The position numbers and the translations under genes are program-made. This document shows positions 11,509 to 23,700 of a stretch of DNA of 64,000 bases, in pieces. Every line of letters begins with the position of its first letter. The stretch's first letter is position 1. Below the pieces are notes generated by a model. The model was not told where the DNA came from. It saw only the letters and a list, made by a program, of their open reading frames with translations, and ran no database searches. This stretch comes from Doris montereyensis (taxonomy: Eukaryota; Mollusca; Gastropoda; Nudibranchia; Dorididae), in contig JAXRKP010000337.1 in the NCBI GenBank assembly GCA_037039925.1, positions 198,501 to 262,500 of the forward strand, given 5' to 3'.

Positions 11509-11932
11509 GAGCTTTGTGGATTTTAGGGAGGAGATAAAAGCACGGTTTACCCAGTTGACTGTTGTTGAGGTGTAGAACTTTTGCTTTAGGTGGTAGACCT
11601 TTGGAAGTAATTAGTTGGTTAATAGTAAGGGCTACTTTATCATTATTAGCAAACGTGTTATCGGAGGGACGGGGGGGTGTAGAACTTGTTATTTGTGCCG
11701 GTGAGTTGACGTTCAGCTTCTTGTCCCATACGACCACAGCACCGCCTTCGTCCGCCGGTTTTATAACAATGTCCGTGAGGTGGCGTAAATCCAATAAGGC
11801 CTGTCTTTCGGCAGCAGAAAAGTTGGAGAGGCGGAGGGGTTTAAACGTGGTCTTGTCAAAATCTTGAGTGACCTTTTGAATAAAAAGGTCAAGTGCAGTA
11901 GTGCAGTGAATTGACCTGCCGGGAGTGTCCAC
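11509..11932 (-). pseudogene. PLE reverse transcriptase, N-terminal motifs
   Basis: Open frame with LTDIVIKPADEGGAVVVWDK (typical PLE motif 1), followed by NQLITSKGLPPKAKVLHL and CFYLLPKIHKAHIPGRPIVS entering the minisatellite. The pattern LPKIHK...PGRPIVS is a hallmark of the family. It starts one frame away from the N-terminal domain, with the shift near 11925-11932. Confidence 0.85.
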
Positions 11933-12252
11933 GTGAATTTAATGGGCGTAGAAGGAAAAAGTGTGGAGTCCGTAGAGGAATTGAAGTTAGTGTCAGCGTC
12001 TTGGAAGCGGTAACGGAGTCGACGAAAGAAGTTTTCCAATAAAGAGCGGATTTGATATATATCAAACGACGGCTGTAAGGGAACAAATTTGAGACCATTT
12101 TCCAAAACAGATCGCTCCGGTTGACTGAGTGGGAGATTGGGAAGAACGCAAACAACCAGATCAGAGGCAGAGGGCTGGTGTGGATGACCAGTGGGAGCGC
12201 CAGCGTTAGTGTCAAGGTGAGGTGCATGTGAGGAAGTGGTTGATGCGATCAC
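11889..12252 (-). pseudogene. PLE N-terminal domain fragment
   Basis: Contains LPLSQPERSVLENGLKFVP, close to the conserved LS..E..LL.KGL.FVP box before PLE reverse transcriptases, followed by an LLENFFRRLRYRF helix. The frame is lost near 11925. The true start of the protein is not identified. Confidence 0.7.
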
Positions 12253-12904
12253 CGAATGGTCGCATGAACCGGTGTAAATCGAATGGCCATATAACTTGGG
12301 GAGGGTCGAAGATGAGCGAGTTTGTTAGATTTACGGCGTTTCATAAATTGATGTAAAACAGAGTTGGTGTGACGAATAATGTGTCGAGTAAGGATGTAAA
12401 GAGGACGATTAAGTGAGGCTAAGGAACGGATGCGTTGTAATGAAGATTGAATGGTAAGATTAAAAGCGCAGCATTGCTTGCGTTCCTACTGAAGCGTAGC
12501 TCGCATCCTTAGAAGAGAGCATTTAGTTTCAATCGCTTGGAATATAGAGCGATCCGAGAGAGACATATGGGATAATGAAGGAACGAACCAGGTTTGAAAT
12601 CCTTGTGTGGTAAGCAACCTATAGCCGTAGCAAGTGAAGGAGATACATCTTGCACATTGGAAGGTAAGGTAGAGACGGCAATATGAACGTAAAGGATGCG
12701 AGAAAGGGTTTCAATGAAAGTGAGGTGTTAAAAGAAATAGGCTTCTTACTATGCGTAAATGAAGATATATGTAAGTAACACTAGTAACAGTGAGAAAGAT
12801 GTCCCGATAGTAGTATGACAAAGATCATTTAAGATATCTAGATATAGATCTATTAGTTAAAACAGATACAGTTGGAAAGACTGCATCTTATTCCGTAATG
12901 GTAA
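12253..12904 (-). other. Upstream part of the PLE, no clear frame
   Basis: Between the N-terminal PLE box and the terminal repeat. On the minus strand some basic, coding-like pieces occur but no continuous frame. Probably the degraded 5' part of the element. Confidence 0.4.
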
Positions 12905-13055
12905 TGATTTGCAGCCGTGCGCAAAGTCGTGGTGAACACAGAAAAACGTGCAAAAGAGAACAACAATAACTAGCATAGAAAAGCACATGGGGGACGAACT
13001 GCCGGAGGGACTCAACCTTGCCTAGGATGGGAAGGGGGGAAGGGAAGTGGGATGT
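12905..13055 (-). mobile_element. Terminal repeat of the PLE, 5' side
   Basis: Matches 9060-9300 in ordered blocks: gcagccgtgcgcaaagt, gtgcaaaag, gaactgccggagggactca and gggaagggggg. It is shorter than the partner by about 70 bases. Confidence 0.6.
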
Positions 13056-13660
13056 ACTTTTTTCATATCACGTGACTTATATAAGTCATATGGTACTGTG
13101 AAACATGACAGTCACATGACTTCAGTCGATTGCGAACAGATATCTAGCGAACATTACCAGTTTGGCAAGTTTGGTACCAAATTGTACTAATTGGTTAGAA
13201 GAAAATATTGCACCCCTCGATCCCAAAAAGACAAAAACTCACACCCCCCCAAAAAACCCCAAAACAAAACAAAAAACAAAGCAAGAACAAATCAAAACAT
13301 ATCCCCACACAAAAACCTCCAAAGACAAAACGCTGGCAGCGTCGACCTGGGAAGGTATTTACCGGTATCTGACAGCGAAATAATCAATAATTAATCTTTT
13401 TGTCTGTTTTTTTAAATATTTCAATGCTTACAGTGAGTTAGCAGCTCCATTATTATAGACCAAGAAGAACATCGTAGGCTACTACAGTGATCAACCACAC
13501 AAAAAACCCAACAAAAACAAAACAGAACAAACTGCTCTTCGAATCATAATGATGGATTGACGATGATTGTTCACGAGCAACAATACTCAGCAATTTCATT
13601 CGTCAGCTATTGTGAAGGAGAAGTACCTGTTTCTTGAGAAGTAAATAATGATCGATGAAA
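13056..13660. other. Unassigned stretch with a short palindrome
   Basis: Contains the perfect palindrome gacttatataagtc near 13074 and an A/C-rich low-complexity part at 13230-13330. Open frames here are composition artefacts. No gene seen. Confidence 0.5.
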
Positions 13661-13663
13661 AAA

Positions 13664-13666
13664 TAA

Positions 13667-13745
<79 letters not shown>

Positions 13746-13757
13746 TAATAATAATAA

Positions 13758-13808
<51 letters not shown>
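13664..13808. repeat. (AAT)n microsatellite, about 48 units
   Basis: Long trinucleotide run with two small interruptions near 13742 and 13756. Confidence 0.98.
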
Positions 13809-14669
13809 CGTAACTTTATTGTCTGTCATTGGCCCATCATTTTGATCACATCAGTAGTTAAAATATAAGGGGTAGAAATATAACGTAATTGTATAGGAGC
13901 CTACAACTAATAAATGACTAAGATTCAAAGTAAAATTATTTCCTGAGGCTACATCTTAAGTTACAATTATGAAGTTTTTAGGGGGAAAATAGGCCCCTTT
14001 GCACTGAAAAAGCAAGAATAAAATTTGGCACGGGAGTTATTCTTTTCGTGCCAATTTACTTCATTGAAGTCATTTATTTGGCACAACGTCTGAAATACAT
14101 CTGTACAGTGTGTTTTTTTACTTGTCTTATATAAATCTAGATTCTAATAGCCTCTTTACTTTCGCCTCACACTTACAAACTCGCAAAGAAATAATTTATT
14201 ACCTGGTTTGTCGAGTAAGATTATGAATACATAGATATAAATCTAGATATTAGGTCTAGATTTGTCTGTGTAACTTAAAACATCAGCTTATTGAAACGTA
14301 TCTTTGATATAATTATGTGTATTAAATTATCTTTGAATTTTCACTATACTGTTGTATTAAAATCTCTTGTGAGTCTCTTACTCAAGATCTAGATACCTAG
14401 ATCTAGATTCTACCAGAAAATTGTGACGGTCCCGCCCTCTTTTTAGAAGTCAACCTTTTAACATTTAGCCTATTGCAGCTTGGGCGCTTGAGATTTAGAT
14501 CTAAGGTGAAAGATAAATCCAAGACTTGAAAAATTGCGTTCGGCATCGTAGGTCCATCCAACATCTACTAGATCTAGATCAAGATCTAGATTGCCCAGAA
14601 TTAGATTGGATTCTATATTTATGAATCGTTTCCTTTTCAGGTGCATCTTTGCTTGAAGGATAATTTGAC
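13809..14669 (+). other. 5' flank and probable 5'UTR region of SGSH
   Basis: AT-rich, with many scattered agatctag/tctagat words (14240-14600). A good acceptor, ttccttttcag, ends at 14640, only 29 bases before the first ATG. The first coding exon therefore probably starts at 14641 after a 5'UTR intron. No TATA box or CpG-rich promoter was identified. Confidence 0.4.
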
Positions 14670-14762
14670 ATGAAATCCTTGTGGTTGATTTTGCTGTCAG
14701 GATGTCTTTTTTAAGTGTCGTCCTAAGTCAAAGCAAGAAAAAGAATGTTTTGGTTTTTGTTG
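14670..14762 (+). CDS. SGSH: SGSH exon 1 (signal peptide), one-base loss
   Basis: ATG at 14670 gives [14 protein letters not shown], then stops at TAA 14712. With one more T in the T6 run at 14707-14712, it would continue [17 protein letters not shown] into exon 2, giving a normal 21-22 residue signal peptide. The only in-frame alternative is ATG 14702, which leaves a signal of about ten residues, short for secretion. Donor g|gtaagt, phase 1. Confidence 0.75.
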
Positions 14763-17700
14763 GTAAGTTATCCTCAGATCCAAAGTGAGAAATACATTTC
14801 GTAGTTGGAGGATTAAAGCCATCTCAATTTCTCTCAGCCAAACTTTTGAGATGTAAATTCTAAGCTAAGTCAATAGGTGAGATTTAGACAGGAAATTTTC
14901 ACATCATAAGGAATATTGAAATAAAATCACTACATTTTGTATTAAAGTGTAAAAAGCTATGACTTTCAGAGAACTTACTGTGAAATAATGTCTAAAAAAA
15001 ACTGTGACAGAGAGTTTGCTTTTAGAAAATGTCTCAAAAAGCTGTGACAGACAGCTTGCCGTTAGATAATGTTTGAAAATGCTATGTCTCGAAAAGCTGT
15101 CTGTTAACGAGAGCTTACTGTTAGACAATGTCTAAAAAAGCTGTGATTGTCAGAGCAGGCTTACAATAAGACGCTGTTTCATTCTTTGATCTTTTTCCCC
15201 AGTGGATGATGGAGGCTTCCTCCAGACAGTCTATAATAACACTGTGTGTGATACTCCTAACCTGGACAAACTAGCATCTCGTAGCCTTGTCTTCAAGAAC
15301 GGATACACTAGTGTTAGTAGCTGTTCACCAAGCAGGTTACTATCATTGTGTCAAATAGTTGTCTTTGTCACACCCATCACTATCTTTATTAATTTTTATT
15401 TTGTTTCACATCATTAGAGACGATTTGACAGCTGTTTTTTAATCTGTAGCACTTGTTAACTTCCACTTCTACTTCCTTAACCTCAGCCTCTGCTCTCTGC
15501 TTTGTTCATCTTTAACACTTGTTAACTTCTGCTTCTGCTTCCTCGACCTCAGCCTCTCCTCTCTGCCTTGTTCATCTGTAGCACTTGTCAACTTCCGCTT
15601 CCTCTCCTTCTTCCTTTTTGTTGTGACAATATCATCAATTTCTCTTCATGTCAATCTACTCTTTTAATTCCTTACAACACTACTGACACTGACAGTCCCA
15701 TGTTATCATCATCATGGGCATCAACTGCTCTGTCCTTATTGTTTCTACTATAGTTTTTATTATTATTGTAAATATTCACTGTTTCAGTTCATGCTAATAG
15801 GTATTTAGAATCATCGTCTTTTGTTCATGGATTTACATTATTCTTGAAATTGTTTTCTGTAATCTTTGCAGCTCATTAAGGCTCCTTCTTTTGTGAATGC
15901 ACCTGTACATGGAATGCAGAAACCCTTTATGCTGTATTTGAACAGGATTCCTTCAAGTTCCTTTAAGGCCTATAGAGCGGAGCTTATCTCAGTTTCTATA
16001 GCATGAAGCGGAACAGGTGACAATAATCACCTCCTGGCCAGACGCTAGTCTGATGTAGGTTTTTACTCCCAAACTAGTGCTTCTACCCATTTGCACCTGG
16101 GTAGAGTGGGGAATATGCGTGTTAAGTGTCTTTCCCAAGGAACACAACGTCAGACGTAGCTTTTCTAGGATTTGAACTCAGGACCTCATGAGCCCCAGTC
16201 TGGCAGCCTAACCGCTTGGCCACTGACGACACTCTGGAACAAAATTATTTCACCCTTTATTCCCTCTTTCCATACCAGGTCTGTTCTTCTGAGTGGTTTG
16301 CCCCAACATCAAAATGGAATGTACGGCCTGCATCACGCTATCCACCATTTTAACTCATTTGATCAGGTCAAAAGTCTGCCGGTTATTCTCACCAAGAATG
16401 GCGTTCGAACAGGTATTCAATGTACATTTGAATGTACACATTCAGAAAGATTTATAAAGCTGTAGGGAAATGTGTAAATAATAAATTTATAAAGCTTTAG
16501 GGAAATGTGTAAATAATAAATTTATAAAGCTGTAGGGAAATATGTAAATAATAAATTTATAAAGCTGTAGGGAAATGTGTAAATAATAAATTTATAAAGC
16601 TGTAGGGAAATGTGTAAATAATAAATTTATAAAGCTGTAGAGAAATGTATAAATAATAAATTTATAAAGCTGTAGGGAAATGTGTAAATAATAAATTTAT
16701 AAAGCTGTAGGAAATGTTTTGAATAATAAATGTATAAAGCTGTAGGAAAATGTGTAAATAATAAATTGATAAAGCTGTAGGGAAATGTGTAAATAATAAA
16801 TTTATAAATAGAAGCCAAGAAGTATCTAAAATCAAAGACTCTAAACATAGAATTAAACAAATGAAAAGAAAACAAATTCCTCACACTAAGGTTGTTTGAA
16901 TGCTTGATCTGCACGTACGTCATGACCCTGCACCTTGTCATAGAAGTAAAAGCGAAAACAAAAACGACATTGGTGAGAACGCTAGTTTTCTTGTAAGGCG
17001 GTAACTTTTTAACCAATGAGATGAGGTCTACATTTGAAGCTGCATGACTTTATCTGCTCAGCTCTGTTATGTGTATTATCACATGTTTCACTTTATGCCA
17101 TAGAAACTGGGATATGCTCCAGCTCTATTGTTCGTAACGGCCTTGTAAGAATTCGTGTTATAAACAGTTACTTTAAAAAAAATGAAACTTGACAGCCTTT
17201 CAATTTAACTTTCAGTCCTAGAAGTTTTTTTTTCCATTGCGACTAGGGAAAAATAGGCAAAGGTTGGAACCTTCATCCCTTCTCTAAGTACAAAAAGAAT
17301 GAACCGAGGAAAGAGTACCAGAAGGGAAAAATAGGCAAAGGTTGGAACCTTCATCCCTTCTCTAAGTACAAAAAGAATGAACCGAGGAAAGAATACCAGA
17401 AGGAAAAATAGGCAAAGGTTGGAACCTTCATCCCTTCTCTAAGTACAAAAAGAATGAACCGAGGAAAGAATACCAGAAGGGAAAAATAGGCAAAAGTTGC
17501 AACCTTCATCCCTTCTCAAAGTACAAAAAGAATGAACTGAGGAAGGAGAAAAATTCTGAATCCCTTGCTGTCTTCTTCTGTGGTGCTGTTGGTTGATCCA
17601 ATGGTACATAGCTGGCCATGAGGTGAAGGGTTCAAATCTATTTTGGTAGTTTGGTATTTTGTCCTAATGTTGTCTCCTTGGGAAAGACATATGACAAATG

Positions 17701-20700
17701 TTTCATCATCATTCCGTCTAGGTCTCAACAGACACTAACTATAGTAAGCTGATAAAACTTATGTTGAAATGATATTGTATTGTCTCTTCCTTTTAACCTG
17801 TAGAGTCCAGCATAGGCACCTCCTCTATAAGATAAGATAAGATAAGATACAACTTTGTTGTCTAAAAGTGGCACATTGTTTTGGTGTTACAATACCTTCA
17901 ATACAATATGAAATAGAACACACTTTTACTATAAATAAATTATTCTTTACACACAAACTGCTTTAGCACATTTAAACATTACAAGATCAAAATATGTATA
18001 ACATAACAACAAAAGAATTAACATTTTTCTAATACATGTAAACATAATCATTACAATGAATAATATTCAAAAGAGCGGTGATGATAATGAAACTGGTGAT
18101 GGTAATGAAACTGATGAAAGTTTTAATATGAGTAACATTAAATAGAAATGAAAGTTTTAACATGAGTAACATTAAATAGAAATGAAAGTTTTAATATGAG
18201 TAACATTAAATAGAAATGAAAGTTTTAATGGATAGAAAACTGGACACCGTACAGAGACATTTTCAGGTGGCTCACCCTTCACCAGCAGCAAGGAGTCAAA
18301 GAAACAAGAGTTGTCTTGCCCTGTTTTCTATCAGGTCTTGCATTTCTATTTTTCATGTTTCTCTTCACAACATGCACACTGTTGTCAATAAAAGAAGTGA
18401 CATTCTTGTCATTGACATCACCTTTGATTCCACCATCCATTCATGGCATACCCTGACAGGACGTCGCTTCCTGAATCTTCATACGGTTTGCACAATCTTC
18501 TAGCCTCCGTTATTTTCGTGTTCATGTACAGCCAGTCTATTACATCTTGTTCCCATCTGCGTGTTAGTCTTTCTCTCCCCCTCTCTTGCCCTCTATTTTT
18601 GCTTGTAATATTCGTTTTTCCATAACTTCATGTCTCTTCGTGTTACAAAAATATTTGAGTTTCCGATTTTTGTGTCGTTGAGAAGCCATTCGGGTATGGC
18701 CTTTATTCTTTTAAGGATTTTTAAATTTTTGCTTTTTTTATCTGTTTTTCTCAGATAACATCTCATTTCAACGGCTGTTATTCTTCTACTATCGTCTCTG
18801 TTCAGTGCCCATGCTTAGCATCCATATGTTGCTGTTGGGAAGACAATGCTTCTTAAGATTCCTAATTTTGTATCTGTGCATTGTCCTTTCCAGGTCTTTT
18901 CCATCATTTTCAATTTGATGTCGACCATTGCGAGTCGCCGTCTAACCTCTGGGGCTGTTTTCTCTGAAAAAATTTAACTTGTTTGATTATTGAGAGAAAG
19001 AAAGAAATGTCTTATAAATTTACCATGTTGACTGATCCACAGGGCTGATCGGGAAGAAACATGTTGGGCCAGACACAGTTTACAAGTTTGATTATGAGCG
19101 GTCGAATGAACAGTATGACATCAGTCAGATAGGTAGAAATATCACCTTCATGAAAAAGTTTGTCAACGAATTTCTCACTCAGAAAGATGACAGGTAGGGG
19201 AATTTTGGACACAAGACCAAAGATTTGTTTGTTAATGCTTTCTTTATATACATTTTTTGTTTGTTTGGGGTATTTGTTTTCATGGTAATTAAATTGTATT
19301 AACAAGACATGTCAAAACTTGTGTGTAACTGTTTGGTATTTTGACACGGGTGGTTAGTATTAGGGATTATCATCGATTTCAATGTTTCCTAAATATTTCT
19401 AGTCTTACTTCCCTTGATTCAGTGTTTGAAACTGAACATTAAATTACAAAAACAGAAAAGAAAAGAAAAACATGCACTTTCCGGAAATATTGACTTCCTT
19501 ACCACTCTAATGGCTTCACGTAATACATTCCGTGCAGTGCTTCTCTTGTTCTCTATTGACTGCCTTATATTCTGAAAGCAGATTCCTGTTTCACATTTTT
19601 GTATTACTTTAAATCTAGGGGAACTCTGTACTCCAGAGGCAAGGTGTCGGCCTTTCAACCAAAAGGTGGTGGGTTTGAGTTCGGCCAATGGATGAACAAT
19701 TTTCTCCGTTTTTTTCTTGCAAAATCTATCCTCCTGGTCCAGGTAGGTGGATCAACATCTAGTCCTATCAAAGACGGACGATAAAAAGGAGGTCCGTGTA
19801 CAGATCACAATAATCTGTGCATGTTAAAGACGCCTTGGCTGTTTACAAGTCAGTCCGGATATAATTAAAAATCCTACCAGAAATATCCTGAGACACCTTA
19901 ATTGTGGATGGGGGTAAATCAAATCAAATCAAAGAAACTTTAAATCTGTCTTACTTGCTACTGCTGTCTCTTTTCTTTGATATCATTTTGTTACTTTCTT
20001 TCTTTATCAGTTCCCATTCTACCTTTTGGTGTATGGGTTCATTTTGTTACAATTTGGCATTTCCTATTGCTATGAGGTTAACTTTTAATGTAGATGCAAT
20101 TAGAGTCTTGATCCCTGCTTATTGCAAGAAAATGAAATACATTATAAAATCCTGCATCAGTTATAGTATTTCAGAGTGTCAAGCGATAGTCTGTATGATG
20201 TACTCAATAATTGTTGTGTAACATTTTGCTAAGAAAATTTTCAGTTGTTTTGATTTTAATCTCTTACGTTTAGCATTGGTGTTAAGTTATTTGTTATAGT
20301 TTGCTTTCCCACAATGTTTTTGTTTGTTTTAGTTCTATATTTCATTGCATCTTTTATGTGTGGATGCTTGGTAGGGGCTGCTGGTAACTCCTACTTCTTT
20401 CCTTTTACTCTTTCACTTATCTTTCATCTTGCTGTTTCCTCTTAAGGGCGTCTACTGAATTTTCACTTTTTTCCCTAATGCATTTTTGGCTATTTTTTTC
20501 CTGCCAATGTGTTGCTTGCATCTAAGTTACTATGTAAATGTAAAAAATTTTCATGGTAACGGTAGACAGTTGAATTTTTCCAAATATTCAAAAATAAAAT
20601 TTTAAAATTAAAGGTTTGCCAACGGCGGCCATGTTGAATTTTGATGCCAAAATTTTAAATCTTAAAATCTCAAAAAGTATATGGGCTAGCAATGAAATTC

Positions 20701-23700
20701 TTTTCAGACATATTCTTTAAACCCTTAAATAAGGAGTAAGACATATTTAATTTATCTCAGCTGTTTTTAAATGTGCTTAAAAAAATCAGTATTTTATTAA
20801 AAAAATAACTATTGATAAATTTTGTAATATTTTGATTTTAAAGGTGCACAAAAGATATGAAAATCAAAATAAACCAGTGAAAATCTGTAGTTCCCAATAA
20901 CAAATACTAGTCAAGCTGTGTACCAAATTTCAACACTCTGGCATGAATACTTTCTGAGATTTTAAGATTTTAAAAACGTTGTTTGCTAGAAATCACATCT
21001 TTTGAGAAAACGGGTTTGAAAATTCAACTTTCTTCAGAATGATACAGCCATATTAAAATTGGCCATAGAATTAGTAGCTTTTCAGGCTTTACATAAAAAA
21101 ATCAACTGATGTACTCGATTCTAAAGATGTACTCGATCTAGAGTAGATCTAAAAAGCATTCTAAGTGGATTTGGAAAATGGGTATTATGAGCCCAAGACT
21201 CTACTAAACGCTGTTACAGCTCACCCGGACGATCCCCCTTAATTCACCCTGAGATCACCATAATGGTGGACAGGATAAATTTCAATTAAACAAACAAACA
21301 TCTTTATGTTTCGTTTGCACTTCCACATGTCAAGTTCAATAATTTAAATAGACCTTTGAATGAAGACAAAAATTCATCTTACTAATCAACGTTACTAGAT
21401 TTAGATATCCTGGGTAGAGATTCCTCTTGCACAACTACTACTATCCTTCATAACATGTGCTGTGACAGTTTCTTCATTCTCTGTATCTGTATTCATTATT
21501 ATATCATAATATTTTCCAGGCCGTTCTTCCTGTACATAGCATTCTTTGACACCCATCGTGACGGCTACCCTCCCAGTAAGTTTGGCCCCTTTGCCAACAA
21601 GTGGGGCTCACGACTGCCAGGCATGGGGAACATTCCAGATTGGAATCCACATTTCTACGACCCCTTGAAGGTCAAGGTGCCTTATTTCCCTGAAACCAGG
21701 AAGATTTGCTTTTGCCGCCAATGAATGGACTGATACTCGGAAACCAGGGAAGATTTGGCTGCCATGTACACGTCTTTCAATCGAATGGATCAAGGTCTCG
21801 TTTTTTTCAATGCTTGAAATACTCTTTAAAAACCTTTGTTATTGTTTAAATTAGGCCGCAGGTAGAGGTTGCTAAAGGCGCTCTGTGCACTGGTGACAGT
21901 AAATAACACGATGATCTCTTTACTTGCAAATTGCAAATTGTGTAGTTTTACCTAGACTATTGTGTATCTTTTACCTAGATCATACTTTATGTTGATCTCT
22001 TTCACTTGTAAATTATGTAGTGTTTCACACCATTATTGTGTAGTTTTACCTAGATCATACTTTATTTGATCTCTTTACTTGTTTGTCCACATCTTCTGTT
22101 CATTTCTTTTTCTATAGCAAATGTCTCTCTCTTCTTTCTATATTACTATATCTAGATCTAGAACTCTATCTTCTTTCTATATAACTATATCTAGATCTAA
22201 AACTCTATCTTTTTCCTCTGTTACTAGATCTAGATCTAAAACTCTCTCTTTTTCCTCTGTTACTAGATCTAGATCTAGAACTCTCTCTTTTCCTCTGTTA
22301 CTATATCTAGATCTAGAACTCTATCTTTTTCCTCTGTTACTAGATCTAGATCTAGAACTCTCTCTTCTTTCTCTGTTACTATATCTAGATCTAGAACTCT
22401 CTCTTTTTCCCCTGTTACTATATCTAGATCTAGAACTCTCTCTTCTTCCTCTGTTACTATATCTAGATCTAGAACTCTCTCTTTTTCCTCTGTTACTAGA
22501 TCTAGATCTAGAACTCTCTCTTTTCCTCTGTTACTAGATCTAGATCTAGAACTCTCTCTTTTCCTCTGTTACTAGATCTAGATCTAGAACTCTATCTTTT
22601 TCCTCTGTTACTAGATCTAGATCTAAAACTCTCTCTTTTCCTCTGTTACTAGATCTAGATCTAGAACTCTCTCTTTTTCCCCTGTTACTATATCTAGATC
22701 TAGAACTCTCTCTTCTTCCTCTGTTACTATATCTAGATCTAGAACTCTCTCTTTTTCCTCTGTTACTAGATCTAGAACTCTCTCTTTTTCCTCTGTTACT
22801 AGATTTAGATCTAGAACTTTCTCTTTTCCTCTGTTACTATATCTAGATCTACAACTTTCTTCTTCCTTTCTCTTCCTTTTCCATTTCACTTCATTCCCTT
22901 GTACTCATTTTAGTTTATCACTGTCTTCCTCTACTTCATTTTTTTCTCTTCTCTGTGTACTTTCATCTGGTAGAAGTCTTCCTTCTGACATCACACCGTC
23001 AAATTTGGATTAGCAGTTTGGGATTAAGTGAAAATATGCGTTTTGATAGTAATACTGAAAAAAGGACGTAGTTGGCTGTTATGAAGAAGAATAAGAAAAG
23101 GAATTGTGATGCTTGTAACAAATTTGTAGACATTACTCGTGTGACGTCTGGCGACAGGTTGTACCCAAAACGTCATGTGTCTGTTCCGTCGTTTTCGATG
23201 GAGTTTTCACTTATTGGCGTTTATTATCCTTTTTATCGTGTTTTTGTTTGATTAATTTTGTTGTTTTTTGTTTGTTTCCTTTTCGTGTCTAGGGATTGGC
23301 CTGTTCCTGTCAGAGTTGAAGAAGGTGGGACATCTGGACGACACACTTATTTTATTCACTTCCGATAACGGCATTCCGTTTCCAGATGCCAAAACCAATT
23401 TATACGAGCCAGGTCAAGGTGTTCCCATGATGATGTCGTCTCCCGTCCATAAGTCCAGCTGGGGAAAGGTAAATTGGCTGTTCTCCGTCTCTGTCTTCTC
23501 TCCGAGCGTAGAATGTGTCCAGAGTTCTGGGCTGTGTTTGAGCATGAACTTTGCCCTCAACATCAACATCCTATGAGCATGCCTCCCATCTGTAGCCTTG
23601 GTTCTGATGGCACAGGGAGCTTGGTGTATACATACAGACTGGTGGGAACAGGGAGCTTGGTGTATACATACAGACTGGTGGGAACAGGGAGCTTGGTGTA

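Larger units (their letters stand above)
9305..12904 (-). mobile_element. Penelope-like retroelement body, broken
   Basis: Read on the minus strand, the order is N-terminal PLE domain (12252-11889), start of the reverse transcriptase (11932-11510), a 48-bp minisatellite (11508-10806), RT core (10800-9884) and GIY-YIG endonuclease (9808-9305). The order RT then GIY-YIG is diagnostic of endonuclease-positive PLEs (Penelope/Neptune/Poseidon type). The protein is split over several frames and repeated inside motif 2 of the RT, so this copy is not expected to be active. Partial terminal repeats lie on both sides. Confidence 0.85.

Noticed and set aside
11169..11510. Plus-strand frame of repeated MRSVGQEQADTIGLPG
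   Set aside because: Antisense of the PLE minisatellite; the minus strand has the RT homology.
13596..13829. Ile/Tyr homopolymer frame
   Set aside because: Translation of the (AAT)n microsatellite; the same applies at 46.0-46.4 kb.
22121..22537. 138-codon frame of Leu/Asp repeats
   Set aside because: Translation of the CTAGATCTAG array in an SGSH intron.
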